Assembly: GCA_012523465.1 (NCBI GenBank)
Contig: JAAYIK010000035.1
Coordinates: 105,283-169,282 of the forward strand
Length of the DNA stretch: 64,000 nt
Direction: 5' to 3'
Source: Lysobacteraceae bacterium
GTDB taxonomy: Bacteria > Pseudomonadota > Gammaproteobacteria > Nitrococcales > AK92
Part shown: positions 53,344 through 63,881 of the stretch, in pieces
Position numbering within the stretch: position 1 is the stretch's first letter
Layout of the letters: the number at the start of each line of letters is the position of its first letter
The notes under the pieces: model-generated
Told to the model about the DNA's origin: nothing
The model's input: the letters and a program-made list of their open reading frames with translations, nothing else
Database searches by the model: none
Position numbers and translations under genes: made by a program

Positions 53344-54033
53344 TCAGGCTTCCCGGATCGTGGTCTGCCGTCCGCTTGTGTTGCGCAAGCTGATGATGCG
53401 CCAGCCGCGCTGTTGGGCATGGCGGCGCAGGACCTCGTCCGGGTCGACCGCGACCGGGTTGTCCACGCGTTCCAGCAGCGGCAGGTCGTTGTGGGAATCG
53501 CTGTAGAACCAGCTGCCGACAAGGTCCGCGTCGTGCCGGGTCAGCCACTGCTCAAGCGCCGCGATCTTGCCTTCGCGGAAGGTGGGGATGCCGACATAGC
53601 GGCCAGTGTAGCGGCCGTTGGCCCATTCGACCTCGGTGGCTAGCAGGTGCTCGATGCCGAACAGCGCGGCGATGGGCTCGGTGATGAAGCGGTTGGTCGC
53701 GGTGATGATGAGCGGAATGTCGCCCCGCCGGCGGTGCTCAGCGATCAGCTCACGGGCGGCCGGCAGGATCAGCGGCGCGATGATTTCCTCGATGAACCTG
53801 CTGCGCCAGCGGTGCAGCTGCTCCGGCTTGTGCCGAGCCAATGGCTGCAGCGCGAATTCCAGATAGGCGTGATTGTCCAGCCGGCCGGCCAGATAGTCCT
53901 GATAGAAGCGCTCGTTGCTGGCCGCGTACTCGGCGGCGTCAACCACGCCCAGCTCGACCAGGAACTGCCCCCAAAGATAGTCGCTGTCGCCGGCCAGCAG
54001 GGTATTGTCGAGATCGAAAATCGCCAGAGCCAA
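53344..54033 (-). CDS. HAD-IB family phosphatase
   Basis: The 229-residue protein is a haloacid-dehalogenase-type phosphatase of the IB (SerB-like) group. The nucleophile motif IFDLDNTLL has D7 and D9; IITATNRFI is motif II; the later [16 protein letters not shown] is motif IV with the metal-binding Asp pair. Such proteins hydrolyse phosphoserine or histidinol-phosphate-like compounds; the substrate here is not determinable. It is divergent from rppH, an arrangement also found in Pseudomonas. Confidence 0.88.
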   Translation of the reverse strand: MALAIFDLDNTLLAGDSDYLWGQFLVELGVVDAAEYAASNERFYQDYLAGRLDNHAYLEFALQPLARHKPEQLHRWRSRFIEEIIAPLILPAARELIAEHRRRGDIPLIITATNRFITEPIAALFGIEHLLATEVEWANGRYTGRYVGIPTFREGKIAALEQWLTRHDADLVGSWFYSDSHNDLPLLERVDNPVAVDPDEVLRRHAQQRGWRIISLRNTSGRQTTIREA

Positions 54034-54181
54034 TGCTGCAGTCCTCCATCAACGGAGTGCGGATTGTAGCGGATCGCGGCGGCCGCCGCTTCGCAGCCGG
54101 GCACAGAATCAGGTTTGCCGCTGTCCATTTTCTTGTGGAAGAATACTTTCATGCATCCTCAGTCGCTTGAGGAAGATTTTC

Positions 54182-54718
54182 GTGATCGACGAAGAAGGTT
54201 TCCGGTCAAATGTTGGCATCATTCTGACCAACGATCGCGGCCAGTTGTTCTGGGGACGGCGCATCGGGCAGAACGCTTGGCAGTTCCCGCAGGGTGGCAT
54301 CAAACGCAACGAAACCCCGCTGGATGCCCTGTACCGCGAGCTGGAAGAAGAGGTCGGTCTGTCTCCGCATCAGGTCGAAGTGCTGGGTTGCACCCAGGGC
54401 TGGCTTCGCTATCGGCTGCCACCATATTTGATCCGCAGAAACCAGCGTCCGCTCTGCATAGGGCAGAAGCAGATATGGTTCATGCTGCGCATCCTGGCCG
54501 AGGACAGTGCGGTGCGGCTGGATGCTTGCAAGCATCCCGAGTTCGACCACTGGCGCTGGGTCGAATACTGGGAGCCCCTGCGCGAGGTGGTGTTTTTCAA
54601 GCGCGCAGTTTACCGCCGTGCCTTGGATGAGCTGGCGCCGCTGGTTTTTCCCAACGGCGTGCCGGCACGGCCGGCCTGGGCCAGGCGGCGTCTGCAGCGG
54701 CGGCGCCAGCCGCGCTGA
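54182..54718 (+). CDS. rppH: RNA pyrophosphohydrolase (Nudix)
   Basis: The 178-residue protein removes pyrophosphate from 5' ends of mRNA to start decay. GTG 54182 is the start, with GAGGAAG upstream, because [15 protein letters not shown] is the normal RppH N-terminus. The Nudix box runs [20 protein letters not shown], with VGL next. Length is near E. coli RppH (176). A Pro/Arg-rich tail ends the protein. ptsP lies 82 bases downstream, the typical gammaproteobacterial pair. Confidence 0.94.
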   Translation: MIDEEGFRSNVGIILTNDRGQLFWGRRIGQNAWQFPQGGIKRNETPLDALYRELEEEVGLSPHQVEVLGCTQGWLRYRLPPYLIRRNQRPLCIGQKQIWFMLRILAEDSAVRLDACKHPEFDHWRWVEYWEPLREVVFFKRAVYRRALDELAPLVFPNGVPARPAWARRRLQRRRQPR

Positions 54719-54800
54719 GCTGGCACCGCATGCATCTTACATGTCACACGGGTCTGGCGGCGCTCACCGTTTGGCCTGACGGAGGAAGACCCGACCGCTG

Positions 54801-57065
54801 ATGCTCGACACGCTGCACCGCATCGTCCAGGAAGTCAACGCGGCGCGTGGTCTCAAGCACGCTCTCGGCATCATCGTGCGCCGGGTTGCCGAGGCCATGA
54901 ACGTCGACGTCTGCTCGGTGTATCTGCTGGACCAGGAAGCCGGCGAGTACGTCCTGATGGCCACGCTGGGCCTGAATCCGGATGCTGTCGGCAAGGTGCG
55001 CCTGCAGCCGCACGAAGGCCTGGTCGGTCTGGTCGGCGAGCGGGCGGAGCCGATCAATCTCGACAACGCCGACCAGCATCCCCGCTTTCGCTACTTCCCC
55101 GAGACCGGCGAGGAGCGTTTTCACGCCTTCCTCGGCGTGCCCATCATCCATTTCCGGCAAGTGCTAGGCGTGTTGGTGGTGCAGCAGCAGGCGGCGCGCC
55201 AGTTTGACGATGATGAGGTCGCCTTTCTGATGACCATGGCCGCGCAGCTGTCCGGTGCTATTGCCCACAGCGAGCTCAGCGGCGGCATCGACGGATTGCG
55301 GGACGACGGCTTGCCGCACAACAGCGGCTTGCAGGCCATCCCGGGTGCGCCAGGGGTGGCCATCGGTCGGGCGCTGGTGGTCTATGCCTCGGCGGATCTC
55401 AACGCGGTGCCGGATCGGCGCAGCGATGACCCGGAACAGGAGGAAGCCGCTTTCCTGGCCGCTGTCCAGGCGGTGCGGGAGGAGGTCCGGCGGCTCGCCG
55501 ACAGCCTGGCCGGCGCCATTCCAGCCGAGGAGCAGCTGCTGTTCGATACCTATCTGCGCCTGCTGGACGGCAGCAGCCTGGTTGGCGAGACCTTGAACCT
55601 GATACGCCAGGGCAACTGGGCGCCCGGCGCGCTGAGACAGACCATCGACAAGTATATTCGGGCCTTCACCGAGATGGAGGATCCGTATCTCAGCGAGCGC
55701 GCCAGCGATATCCGCGACATCGGCCGGCGGCTCTTAATGCGGCTGCAGAAGGACAGCGGTGACCAGCGCGAAATCCCGCCCAACACCATCTTGGTTGGCT
55801 ACGAGATCAGCGCCTCCCAGCTGGTCGAGATCCCGCGCGACCGCCTGGTTGGCATCATGTCGGTCCGCGGTTCCGGCAACTCCCATGTGGCGATACTGGC
55901 CCGGGCGATGGGGGTGCCGGCGGTGATGGGCGTGGGCAAGCTGCCCATCGGCCGACTGGAGGGCAAGCAGCTGATCGTCGACGGGTATGCCGGCCGCGTC
56001 TATATCCAGCCCTCGCCCACCATTCGCCAGGAATATCGCCGGCTGATCCGGGAAGAGGCCGCGCTCACGGCCGAGCTGCGGCGCCTGCGCGACTTGCCTG
56101 CGGTGACTCCGGATGGGGTGCGGGTGCGCCTCTATGCCAACACCGGGCTGGTGGCGGACCTCAACTCCAGCCGCGAGGTCGGCTGCGATGGCGTCGGCCT
56201 GCACCGCACCGAGTTCCCCTTCATGATTCGGGACCGTTTTCCCGGCGAAGAGGAACAGGCCACGATCTATCGGCAGGTGCTGCAGGCCTTCGCGCCGCTG
56301 CCGGTAGTGCTTCGAACGCTGGACATCGGTGGTGACAAGCCGCTGCCGTATTTCCCGATCACGGAGGAAAACCCCTTTCTCGGCTGGCGCGGCATACGCC
56401 TGACGCTGGATCATCCAGAGATTTTCCTCACGCAGTTGCGCGGGATGCTGCGCGCCGACATCGGTTTGGGCAACTTGCGGGTGATGTTCCCCATGATCAG
56501 CAACCTCGACGAGGTGGAGCAGGCCATGGCACTGTTGCAGCGCGCCCGCGACGAGCTGCAGGATGAGGGCATGCCGGTGACGATGCCGCCGGTGGGGGTG
56601 ATGATCGAGGTCCCGGCGGCGCTTTTTCAGCTGGAAGACCTGCTGCGGCGAGTCGATTTCGTGTCGGTCGGCACCAACGACCTGACCCAGTACCTGCTAG
56701 CGGTCGATAGAAACAATCCACGGGTCGGTAAGCTCTACGACGATCTGCACCCGGCCGTGCTGCGCGCGCTGGCGATGCTGATCCGAACGGTGCAGGGGCA
56801 GGGCAAGCCGATCAGCGTGTGTGGCAGCATGGCCGGCGACCCGGCCGGGGCATTGCTGCTGATCGCTTTGGGCGTGAACGACTTGAGCATGAGTGCCGCA
56901 AGCATCCTGCGGGTCAAGCGGGTGGTGCGCAGCGTGCCCTATCGGCAGATGCAGGAGCTGCTGGCCCAGGCTTTGACGATGCAAACTCCCGCCCAGGTCC
57001 GCGCACTGATGAATGCGGCGCTGGAAGAAGCTGGCCTGGGCAGCCTGGTGCGAGCAGGACTCTAG
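54801..57065 (+). CDS. ptsP: phosphoenolpyruvate-protein phosphotransferase, PTS-Ntr enzyme I
   Basis: The 754-residue protein phosphorylates the NPr protein of the nitrogen PTS. An N-terminal GAF domain (about residues 18-150) identifies PtsP rather than the sugar enzyme PtsI. The phosphohistidine is His362 in GSGNSHVAILARAMGVPAV. The PEP-binding barrel has VGTNDLTQYLLAVDRNN and GLHRTEFPFMIRDRFP. Length matches E. coli PtsP (748). PTS-Ntr usually works together with sigma-54-related control, but no ptsN, npr or rpoN lies in the window. Confidence 0.94.
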   Translation: MLDTLHRIVQEVNAARGLKHALGIIVRRVAEAMNVDVCSVYLLDQEAGEYVLMATLGLNPDAVGKVRLQPHEGLVGLVGERAEPINLDNADQHPRFRYFPETGEERFHAFLGVPIIHFRQVLGVLVVQQQAARQFDDDEVAFLMTMAAQLSGAIAHSELSGGIDGLRDDGLPHNSGLQAIPGAPGVAIGRALVVYASADLNAVPDRRSDDPEQEEAAFLAAVQAVREEVRRLADSLAGAIPAEEQLLFDTYLRLLDGSSLVGETLNLIRQGNWAPGALRQTIDKYIRAFTEMEDPYLSERASDIRDIGRRLLMRLQKDSGDQREIPPNTILVGYEISASQLVEIPRDRLVGIMSVRGSGNSHVAILARAMGVPAVMGVGKLPIGRLEGKQLIVDGYAGRVYIQPSPTIRQEYRRLIREEAALTAELRRLRDLPAVTPDGVRVRLYANTGLVADLNSSREVGCDGVGLHRTEFPFMIRDRFPGEEEQATIYRQVLQAFAPLPVVLRTLDIGGDKPLPYFPITEENPFLGWRGIRLTLDHPEIFLTQLRGMLRADIGLGNLRVMFPMISNLDEVEQAMALLQRARDELQDEGMPVTMPPVGVMIEVPAALFQLEDLLRRVDFVSVGTNDLTQYLLAVDRNNPRVGKLYDDLHPAVLRALAMLIRTVQGQGKPISVCGSMAGDPAGALLLIALGVNDLSMSAASILRVKRVVRSVPYRQMQELLAQALTMQTPAQVRALMNAALEEAGLGSLVRAGL

Positions 57066-57107
57066 CCACGGCATCGTTGTCCCGTGACGGCGTTCATATT
57101 TTTGCGA

Positions 57108-57136
57108 TTGACAACTATTCTCATTTGCGATTTACT
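57108..57136 (+). promoter_or_regulatory. sigma-70 promoter with overlapping Fur-like box for bfd-bfr
   Basis: TTGACA at 57108-57113 and TTTACT at 57131-57136 are spaced 17 bases. A 19-base stretch at 57110-57128 matches the Fur consensus GATAATGATAATCATTATC at 12 positions. Fur-repressed bfd is well known, so iron repression is likely. Confidence 0.6.
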
Positions 57137-57160
57137 CGTGGCTCGACTTTGGAGCGAGCC

Positions 57161-57367
57161 ATGTACGTCTGCGTTTGCCGAGCCGTTACCGACCGTCAGA
57201 TCCGCCAAGCCATCGATGAAGGCGTACGCACCATGCGGGAGCTGCGCCTGAAGCTGGGCGTCTGCAGCGCCTGCGGCAAATGCGGGGAATACGCCAAGGA
57301 GATCCTCGACAGCAGCAAGCCGCGCATTACCGTGGCGCCAGCTAAGGACGCCGCCACGGCGGCCTGA
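57161..57367 (+). CDS. bfd: bacterioferritin-associated ferredoxin
   Basis: The 68-residue [2Fe-2S] protein releases iron from bacterioferritin by electron transfer. Cys4 and Cys6 (CVC) and Cys38 and Cys41 (CGKC) match the cluster ligands of E. coli Bfd (64 residues). GGAG precedes ATG 57161. It is directly upstream of bfr, with 72 bases between, and downstream of a Fur-like promoter. Confidence 0.93.
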   Translation: MYVCVCRAVTDRQIRQAIDEGVRTMRELRLKLGVCSACGKCGEYAKEILDSSKPRITVAPAKDAATAA

Positions 57368-57439
57368 TTTCCCTGCCGGTCGCGCAGGCCTCAATGTGGG
57401 CTAGAATGAACGTCTAGCCAACAGGGAGGTTTAGCCGCC

Positions 57440-57907
57440 ATGAAAGGGGATCCGACGGTCATAGAATTCCTCAACCGGGCACTCACCAACGAGCTGACCG
57501 CGATCAACCAGTACTTCCTGCATGCCCGCATGCTACGCAACTGGGGTCTGAAGAAGTTGGGCGAGAAGGAGTATGAGGAATCCATCGATGAGATGAAGCA
57601 TGCGGACTGGCTGATCGAGCGGATTCTCTTCCTCGAAGGGCTGCCCAATCTGCAGGACCTGGGCAAGCTCTACATCGGCGAAGACGTCAAGGAAATCCTC
57701 GAGTGCGATCTACGGCTGGAGCAGGAGGCGTGCCCCTTGCTGCGCGAGGCGATCGCCTATTGCGAAAGCGTGCGGGACTATGTCACCCGCGACTTGCTGG
57801 GCGAGATCCTGGAGAACGAGGAAGACCACATCGACTGGCTGGAGACCCAACTGGAGTTGATTGAGCGGATCGGTCTCGAGAACTACCAGCAGTCCCAGAT
57901 CGACTGA
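57440..57907 (+). CDS. bfr: bacterioferritin
   Basis: The 155-residue subunit forms the 24-mer iron-storage shell. Ferroxidase ligands Glu18, Glu51 and His54 and the haem-binding Met52 are visible in [15 protein letters not shown] and [16 protein letters not shown]. It oxidises and stores iron. It follows bfd (release) in the same operon. GGGAGG lies 11 bases before ATG 57440. A perfect hairpin follows the stop. Confidence 0.95.
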   Translation: MKGDPTVIEFLNRALTNELTAINQYFLHARMLRNWGLKKLGEKEYEESIDEMKHADWLIERILFLEGLPNLQDLGKLYIGEDVKEILECDLRLEQEACPLLREAIAYCESVRDYVTRDLLGEILENEEDHIDWLETQLELIERIGLENYQQSQID

Positions 57908-57927
57908 TCTTCGGCAGCAATGCCAGC

Positions 57928-57958
57928 GGCCGTCGTCTAGAACGGCTTGACGACGGCC
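57928..57958. terminator. hairpin at the bfr/hemJ boundary
   Basis: GGCCGTCGTC (57928-57937) pairs with GACGACGGCC (57949-57958) in a perfect 10-bp stem around 11 bases, 20 bases after the bfr stop. It overlaps the last codons of the convergent hemJ gene. Confidence 0.55.
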
Positions 57959-58362
57959 AGTACCACCACGGCAATCAGCACCAGTGCCGGCGCCTCGTTG
58001 AACCAGCGATACCAGACGTGGGAGTGCCGGTTGCGGTCCTCGGCGAAGGCCTTGAGCAGACGGCCGCACCAGACGTGATAGCCGATCAAGGCCAGTACCA
58101 GAACCAGCTTGAGGTGCAGCCAACCCTGCTGCAGCCAACCCGGTACCTGCCAAAGCAAGGCCAGTCCCAACAGCACCACCAGCACCGCGCTGGGCGTCAT
58201 GATGCCGCGATAGAGCTTACGCTCCATGACCTTGAAGCGCTCGTTGCTGATCTGGTCCGTGCTCATGGCGTGGTAGACGAACAGCCGCGGCAGATAGAAC
58301 AGGGCGGCGAACCAGGTCACCACGAAGATGATGTGGAAGGCTTTGGTCAAAAGGTAAATCAC
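57937..58362 (-). CDS. hemJ: protoporphyrinogen oxidase, HemJ type
   Basis: The 141-residue membrane protein has four helices and the HemJ motif LTKAFHIIFVVTWFAALFYLPRLFVYHA, with the conserved His and Arg near residues 10-25. It oxidises protoporphyrinogen IX in haem synthesis. The start is GTG 58362, because the frame upstream lacks a family-like N-terminus. It is convergent with bfd-bfr (iron and haem storage) and divergent from argC. Confidence 0.9.
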   Translation of the reverse strand: MIYLLTKAFHIIFVVTWFAALFYLPRLFVYHAMSTDQISNERFKVMERKLYRGIMTPSAVLVVLLGLALLWQVPGWLQQGWLHLKLVLVLALIGYHVWCGRLLKAFAEDRNRHSHVWYRWFNEAPALVLIAVVVLAVVKPF

Positions 58363-58490
58363 GGTAAATCCCGTTCTCGTTCTGCACCATTGCCGCAGGC
58401 GACCAGGGCCGGTTGCGACCTGGCCCGTATCTGCCGCCGCCGCTAAAGGATACAATAGCCGCTTCGCGCCTGAAGTTGGGAGATGCGTGC

Positions 58491-59516
58491 ATGTACAAAG
58501 TAGGCATAGTCGGCGGCACGGGCTATACCGGGGTCGAGCTCATGCGCCTGCTGTCGGCCCACCCGCAAGTGATGCTGACGGCGGTCACCTCGCGTGGCAA
58601 CGCTGGCATGCCCGTGAGCGAGATGTTCCCCAGCCTGCGTGGGGTGGTGGATCTCGAGTTCACCGAGCCGGATCCGGAGCGGCTGGCGGAATGCGACGTC
58701 GTTTTCTTCGCGACGCCGCACGGCACCGCCATGGAGTCCGTGCCGGAATTGCTCGGGCGCGGCGTGCGGGTGATCGATCTCGGCCCCGATTTTCGGCTGC
58801 GCGATGCCGCCACCTGGAGCCGCTGGTACAAGTTGGAGCACAGCTGCCCGGAGCTGCTCGACGAGGCAGTGTACGGCCTGCCCGAGCTCTACCGGGAAAA
58901 GATCCGCACCGCCCGGCTGGTCGCCAACCCGGGCTGCTATCCAACTTGCACGCTACTGGCGGTGATGCCGCTGCTGGAGCGCGGGCTGATCGCTACCAGT
59001 CGCCTGATCGTGGACGCCAAGTCCGGCGTCTCTGGCGCCGGCCGCCAGGCCCAAGTACGGACCCTGCTTTGCGAAGCCGGCGAGAACTTCGCCGCCTACG
59101 GTCTGCCGGGCCATCGACATCACCCGGAAATCTCCCAGGAGCTGCGACAGATCGCCAAGCAGGACGTGGAGCTGGTCTTCGTGCCCCACCTCGTTCCCAT
59201 GATCCGCGGCATGGAGACCACCATCTACGCTGAGCTGACGCGCGGCGACGTCGATCTGCAGGAGCTGTACGAGCGGCGCTACGCCAGCGAGACCTTCGTC
59301 GACGTCTTGCCGGCGGGCGCCGTGCCGGATACAAAATCGGTCGTGGGCACCAACATGTGCCGCATCGCCGTGCACCGCAGCGGCAAGACGGTGATCGTGC
59401 TGGCGGTCATCGACAACCTGACCAAGGGGGCCTCCGGACAGGCCGTGCAGAACATGAACCTCATGCTCGGCCTGGAGGAAACGCTGGGCTTGCAGGCGGC
59501 AGCGCTGGTGCCGTGA
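58491..59516 (+). CDS. argC: N-acetyl-gamma-glutamyl-phosphate reductase
   Basis: The 341-residue NADPH enzyme is the third step of arginine synthesis. It begins [21 protein letters not shown] (Rossmann). The catalytic Cys lies in [14 protein letters not shown] near residue 149, and [11 protein letters not shown] is the late His motif. ATG 58491 is preceded by GGGAG; an upstream ATG would add an unconserved 26-residue stretch. Other arg genes (argE, argA) are about 22 kb away. erpA follows 70 bases downstream. Confidence 0.95.
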   Translation: MYKVGIVGGTGYTGVELMRLLSAHPQVMLTAVTSRGNAGMPVSEMFPSLRGVVDLEFTEPDPERLAECDVVFFATPHGTAMESVPELLGRGVRVIDLGPDFRLRDAATWSRWYKLEHSCPELLDEAVYGLPELYREKIRTARLVANPGCYPTCTLLAVMPLLERGLIATSRLIVDAKSGVSGAGRQAQVRTLLCEAGENFAAYGLPGHRHHPEISQELRQIAKQDVELVFVPHLVPMIRGMETTIYAELTRGDVDLQELYERRYASETFVDVLPAGAVPDTKSVVGTNMCRIAVHRSGKTVIVLAVIDNLTKGASGQAVQNMNLMLGLEETLGLQAAALVP

Positions 59517-59586
59517 ACTTGCGCGCGGCGCGCTTGCCTAAGGCCTTGATGAGACACGACTGGGAACGCCGACGAGGAGGCAATTG

Positions 59587-59940
59587 ATGACACAGGTCGC
59601 TCAGGAACAATATGTATCTTTGATTTTCACCGACGCGGCAGCGAACAAGGTTCGCGAACTGATCGAGGAAGAGCAGAACGATCAGCTGAAACTGCGGGTT
59701 TACATCACCGGCGGCGGCTGTTCCGGCTTCCAGTACGGCTTCACCTTCGATGAGAACATCGAGGAAGGTGACACCGTCATCGAGAAGAACGGCGTGACCC
59801 TGCTGGTCGATCCGCTGAGCGGCCAATATCTGGAAGGGGCGGAGATCGACTACGTCGAAAACCTGGAAGGCGCGCAGTTCGTCATCCGCAATCCCAACGC
59901 GACGACGACCTGCGGCTGCGGCTCATCCTTCGCGATCTAA
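59587..59940 (+). CDS. erpA: iron-sulfur cluster insertion protein ErpA
   Basis: The 117-residue A-type carrier delivers Fe-S clusters to target enzymes. The three ligand Cys residues are Cys45 in [11 protein letters not shown] and Cys109 and Cys111 in [11 protein letters not shown]. Length is near E. coli ErpA (114). GAGG precedes the start; a TTG three bases upstream is possible but unlikely. Its stop overlaps the end of anmK by 18 bases on the opposite strand. Confidence 0.96.
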   Translation: MTQVAQEQYVSLIFTDAAANKVRELIEEEQNDQLKLRVYITGGGCSGFQYGFTFDENIEEGDTVIEKNGVTLLVDPLSGQYLEGAEIDYVENLEGAQFVIRNPNATTTCGCGSSFAI

Positions 59941-61038
59941 GCCTGCCTCGACACGCTTGCCATAGATCCCGCCGAGGATCACCGGCGCGCTGGCGCCGGT
60001 GACCTCGGGTACGTTGCCAGGCCGCTCCAGCAGCCGCTGGCGGGCCAGCCAGGCGAAGGCGCAGGCCTCGACGAAATCCGGATCCACTCCCAATTCCGCC
60101 GTTGATCGCACCGGCAGCGGCGCCAGTAAATCCTGCAGACGTGTCATGAGGGCGCGGTTGTGGACCCCGCCGCCGCACACCAGCAGCTGCCGTGCCGTGT
60201 GCGCATGGCGGCGCACGGCGGTGGCGATGCTGCGGGCGGTCAGCTCCAGCAGCGTAGCCTGGACATCCTGGGCGCGATAAGCGCGGCCGTGCAAATGCCG
60301 CTCCAGCCAGGCGAGGCTGAAATGTTCAGGGCCGGTGCTTTTGGGCGGCGGGCGGGCGAAATAGGGATCTTCGAGCAGCGCCTCCAGCAGCTCGGGCAGG
60401 ACTGCGCCGCTGGCGGCCCAGGCACCGTCAGCATCAAAGCGGCGGCCGAGATGCTGCCGGATCCAGCCATCGAGTAGGGTGTTGGCCGGTCCGACGTCGA
60501 AGCCAAGGGTGGCGTCACCCGCCAGCACCGTGATGTTGGCGATGCCGCCCAGGTTGAGCACGCAGCAGTCGCCGGCACCGGCGAAGATCTCGCGGTGGAA
60601 GGCCGGAACCAGCGGGGCGCCCTGGCCGCCGGCGGCGACGTCGCGGCGGCGGAAATCGGCTACTGTGGTGATGCCGGTGAGCTCGGCGATCACATTGGGA
60701 TCGCCGAGCTGCAGCGTGAAGGGAACCGTGCCGTCGGGCGCGTGCCAGACGGTTTGGCCGTGGCTGCCGATGGCTGTGACGTCCTCGGGGCGGACGCCGG
60801 CGGCGGCAAGTAGCTCGAGCGCGGCCTGCGCGAACAGGCGGCCCAGCAGGATGTCTAGCTCGGCGACGGCGCGCAGCGGGCTGTCGGCGTGGATGGCCAG
60901 GATTCGCTGCTGCACCTTCGCCGATAGCGGCGTAGAGCGGGTCGCAAGCACGTGTAGGCGAGGCTGAAAGCGGAGCAGCGCGGCGTCGATCGCGTCGGCA
61001 CTGGTGCCGGACATTAGGCCGATGAAAAGCCCGGCCAT
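59923..61038 (-). CDS. anmK: anhydro-N-acetylmuramic acid kinase
   Basis: The 371-residue kinase phosphorylates 1,6-anhydro-MurNAc from peptidoglycan turnover. Its start [19 protein letters not shown] is the usual ATP/sugar-binding segment; [13 protein letters not shown] and [14 protein letters not shown] are characteristic, and a late [12 protein letters not shown] closes the site. Length matches E. coli AnmK (369). The M23 peptidase upstream (6 bases) acts on the same polymer, so the two are probably co-transcribed. Confidence 0.95.
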   Translation of the reverse strand: MAGLFIGLMSGTSADAIDAALLRFQPRLHVLATRSTPLSAKVQQRILAIHADSPLRAVAELDILLGRLFAQAALELLAAAGVRPEDVTAIGSHGQTVWHAPDGTVPFTLQLGDPNVIAELTGITTVADFRRRDVAAGGQGAPLVPAFHREIFAGAGDCCVLNLGGIANITVLAGDATLGFDVGPANTLLDGWIRQHLGRRFDADGAWAASGAVLPELLEALLEDPYFARPPPKSTGPEHFSLAWLERHLHGRAYRAQDVQATLLELTARSIATAVRRHAHTARQLLVCGGGVHNRALMTRLQDLLAPLPVRSTAELGVDPDFVEACAFAWLARQRLLERPGNVPEVTGASAPVILGGIYGKRVEAGLDREG

Positions 61039-61044
61039 GCCCGG

Positions 61045-62598
61045 CTAATTCTCTCCAGTGGAATGCTGCTGCAGGCGCAGCGCGATCTCGGTGCGGCTGA
61101 GCACGTCCAGCTGCGCCACCAGGGGCGCAGTCTGCTCCAGGAAGGCCGGCAGCAGATGCTTGGCGATGGGCTGCGCCTCGGGCAGTGGCACCGTCACCGG
61201 ATTGCGATGCACGCCGTCGACCAGGAACTCATAGTGCAAGTGGGGACCAGTGGCGAGCCCCGACGAGCCGACATAGCCGATGATCTGGCCTTGCCGCACC
61301 CGGCTGCCCTGCTTAAGTCCCTTGGCGTAGCCCGACATGTGGGCGTACAGCGTGCTGTAGCGGCTGCCGTGCTGAATGATGATGGTGCGGCCATAGCCTC
61401 CCTTCCAGCCGAGATGGACGATCTTGCCGTCGCCGGCGGCCCGGATGGGAGTGCCGGTGGGAGCGGCGTAATCGACCCCGCGGTGCGGCCGCTTCGTGCC
61501 CAGGACAGGATGCAGGCGATTGGGGTTGAAGCCGGAGCTGATGCGGCGGAAGTCCACCGGCGAGCGCAGAAAGGCCTTGCGCATACTCTTACCATCGGGG
61601 GTGTAGTAGTCGCGATTGCCTTCCTCATCGACGAAGGCCACGGCGCGATAGCTGCGGCCGCGATTCAGGAATTCGGCGGCGACAATGTTGCCGTCGCGAA
61701 TCTTCTCGCCGTCGCGGTAGACTTCCTCGTGAATGACCACGAAGGCGTCGCCGGCACGGATGTCGAGCGCAAAGTCGATGTCCCAGCCGAAGATTTCCGC
61801 AAGCTGCATGATGAGTGCGTCACTCAGTCCCGCGCTCTTGCCCGCCGCATACAGTGAGCTCTCGATGATGGCGGTCTTGTAAGCCAGGTGGTGCTCCAGC
61901 GGGACGGCGACCAGCGCGGTGGTGTAGCCGTTTTCTTCCAGGTCGATGTGCAGGGTGACGCTTTCATCCACCGCATAGCGGAGGGCCTGCAGTCGGGCAT
62001 CGTCGATCAAAAGGCGGAGCTGCTCGCCGGGATAGAGGCGGGTCAGCGTCTTGGCGGCTTCGCCGGCGGCGAGCACCTCGTACATGTTCTTGGCGCTGAG
62101 GCCGAGATTGCTGAAGATCTTGGCCAGGCTGTCGCCGGGCCGGACCTCGACCAGTTGCCATTCCGGCTCCTCGGCAGCGATGACCGGTTCGACGGATGCG
62201 GCCGCTGCCGGCTCGGTCGCGCTGGCGGCAACAGGTGCAGGAATGTCGGGCGCTCTGCGGACCGTGTCGCGAGCCGGCAGCTCCAGAGGCAGCTCCAGAT
62301 AGCCGTTGGCGGTAGGCCTAGCCACTGCGGCCGCGTCATCCTGCGGCGAGAGCAGAAACAGTAGCGCGCTCGCGCCGAGAAAGCCGGCGGCTATCCAATG
62401 GAGCCGCTTGCAAGCCAGCTTGCGCCAAGGCCTGGAGGAACGGGGTTTGAAATCGAGGTCTTTGATTCTTGTTGGGCGCACGGCGACACCATCCAAATAG
62501 CACCGAAACCATATCCGCAAGCGCGGATACAGGTCAACGGGAGCTTGAGCAATTGGTTTTAAGTCCGCGTCGGGGCAAGCAGTTTTAACAAGAATCAT
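61045..62598 (-). CDS. M23 peptidoglycan endopeptidase with LysM-like domain
   Basis: The 517-residue protein has a membrane helix near residues 65-85, a LysM/OapA-like region (about 150-200, VEVRPGDSLAKIFSNLGLSAKN), a dimer-like second domain and a LytM-type M23 peptidase at about 350-480. Zinc ligands are His372 and Asp376 in HRGVDYAAPTG and the HLHYEF His. It should cleave peptide crosslinks in peptidoglycan. The start is uncertain: ATG 62598 has a weak site, and GTG 62481 is also plausible. anmK lies directly downstream. Confidence 0.9.
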   Translation of the reverse strand: MILVKTACPDADLKPIAQAPVDLYPRLRIWFRCYLDGVAVRPTRIKDLDFKPRSSRPWRKLACKRLHWIAAGFLGASALLFLLSPQDDAAAVARPTANGYLELPLELPARDTVRRAPDIPAPVAASATEPAAAASVEPVIAAEEPEWQLVEVRPGDSLAKIFSNLGLSAKNMYEVLAAGEAAKTLTRLYPGEQLRLLIDDARLQALRYAVDESVTLHIDLEENGYTTALVAVPLEHHLAYKTAIIESSLYAAGKSAGLSDALIMQLAEIFGWDIDFALDIRAGDAFVVIHEEVYRDGEKIRDGNIVAAEFLNRGRSYRAVAFVDEEGNRDYYTPDGKSMRKAFLRSPVDFRRISSGFNPNRLHPVLGTKRPHRGVDYAAPTGTPIRAAGDGKIVHLGWKGGYGRTIIIQHGSRYSTLYAHMSGYAKGLKQGSRVRQGQIIGYVGSSGLATGPHLHYEFLVDGVHRNPVTVPLPEAQPIAKHLLPAFLEQTAPLVAQLDVLSRTEIALRLQQHSTGEN

Positions 62599-62669
62599 GA
62601 TGGGGGCGTGTGCGGGCGTTCGCGCTTTAGGTAGAATCCAGCCTTTCCGTCCGAGTTATTCAGGAGTCG

Positions 62670-63881
62670 ATGAAGATGGCGACGGCCAAAGAGGCGCTCG
62701 CGCTGATCAAGCGCGGCAGTGAGGAAATCCTCCTGGAAGAGGAGCTGCTGCAGCGCTTGGAGACCGGCAAGCCGCTGCGCGTCAAGGCGGGCTTCGATCC
62801 TACTGCCCCAGACCTGCATCTTGGTCACACCGTCCTGATCAACAAGCTGCGCCAGTTCCAGCAGCTGGGTCATGAGGTCATCTTCCTCATTGGCGACTTC
62901 ACTGGAATGATCGGCGATCCGAGCGGCAAGAGCGCTACCCGCAAGCCACTGACGCGGGAAGAGGTGCTGGAAAACGCTCGCACCTACCAGGATCAGATCT
63001 TCAAGATCCTGGATCCCGAGCGCACGCGCGTCGTCTTCAACAGTGAGTGGATGGGCAAGCTATCGGCGGCGGAGCTCATCCAGCTCGCTGGACGTTATAC
63101 CGTCGCCCGCATGTTGGAGCGCGATGATTTCCACAAGCGCTACACCAACAACCAGCCCATCGCCATCCACGAGTTTCTCTATCCGCTCATCCAGGGCTAC
63201 GACTCGGTGGTGCTGAAGGCCGATGTCGAGCTCGGCGGCACCGACCAAAAGTTCAACCTGCTGGTCGGGCGCGAATTGCAGAAGCAGATGGGGAAGCGGC
63301 CTCAGGTGGTGCTGACCATGCCGTTACTGGAGGGCACCGACGGCGTCCAGAAGATGTCGAAGTCGCTAGGCAACTACATCGGCATCCAGGAGCCGCCGAA
63401 CGAGATGTTCGGCAAGCTGATGTCCATCTCCGACGAGTTGATGTGGCGCTACTATGATCTTCTGAGCTTCCGCAGCAACGAAGAGATCGAGCGCCTCAAG
63501 CGGGAAGTGGCCGAGGGGGCCAACCCCAGGGATGCCAAGCTGGCCCTGGCCGAGGAGATCGTCAGCCGCTTCCACGGGCCGAGCGCTGGTCCCGCGGCGC
63601 GGGAGGAATTCATTGCCCGCTTCCAGAAAGGCGCCCTGCCGGAAGACATGTCGCTGGTCGAGCTGCAGAGCGGGGCGGACGGCTTGCCCATCGCCAACGT
63701 TCTTCGCGATGCGGGGCTGACGCCCAGCACGTCGGAAGCGTTGCGCATGATTCGCCAGGGCGCGGTACGCATCGACGGCGAACGCATCGAGGCTACCGAT
63801 CTGCGTCTGCCCGCAGATAGTGACCATGTGCTGCAGGTAGGTAAGCGCCGTTTTGCCCGGGTCCGCATTCGTGGTGCTTGA
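62670..63881 (+). CDS. tyrS: tyrosyl-tRNA synthetase
   Basis: The 403-residue class I enzyme charges tRNA-Tyr. HIGH-like HLGH at 50-53 and KMSKS at 228-232 are visible, along with the S4-type RNA-binding C-terminus ([20 protein letters not shown]). AGGAG precedes ATG 62670, and TAGAAT at 62632-62637 is a likely -10. It belongs to the subgroup found next to M23-anmK-erpA and before an rRNA operon in Pseudomonas. Its stop codon is part of the TTGACA of the promoter at 63878. Confidence 0.96.
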   Translation: MKMATAKEALALIKRGSEEILLEEELLQRLETGKPLRVKAGFDPTAPDLHLGHTVLINKLRQFQQLGHEVIFLIGDFTGMIGDPSGKSATRKPLTREEVLENARTYQDQIFKILDPERTRVVFNSEWMGKLSAAELIQLAGRYTVARMLERDDFHKRYTNNQPIAIHEFLYPLIQGYDSVVLKADVELGGTDQKFNLLVGRELQKQMGKRPQVVLTMPLLEGTDGVQKMSKSLGNYIGIQEPPNEMFGKLMSISDELMWRYYDLLSFRSNEEIERLKREVAEGANPRDAKLALAEEIVSRFHGPSAGPAAREEFIARFQKGALPEDMSLVELQSGADGLPIANVLRDAGLTPSTSEALRMIRQGAVRIDGERIEATDLRLPADSDHVLQVGKRRFARVRIRGA

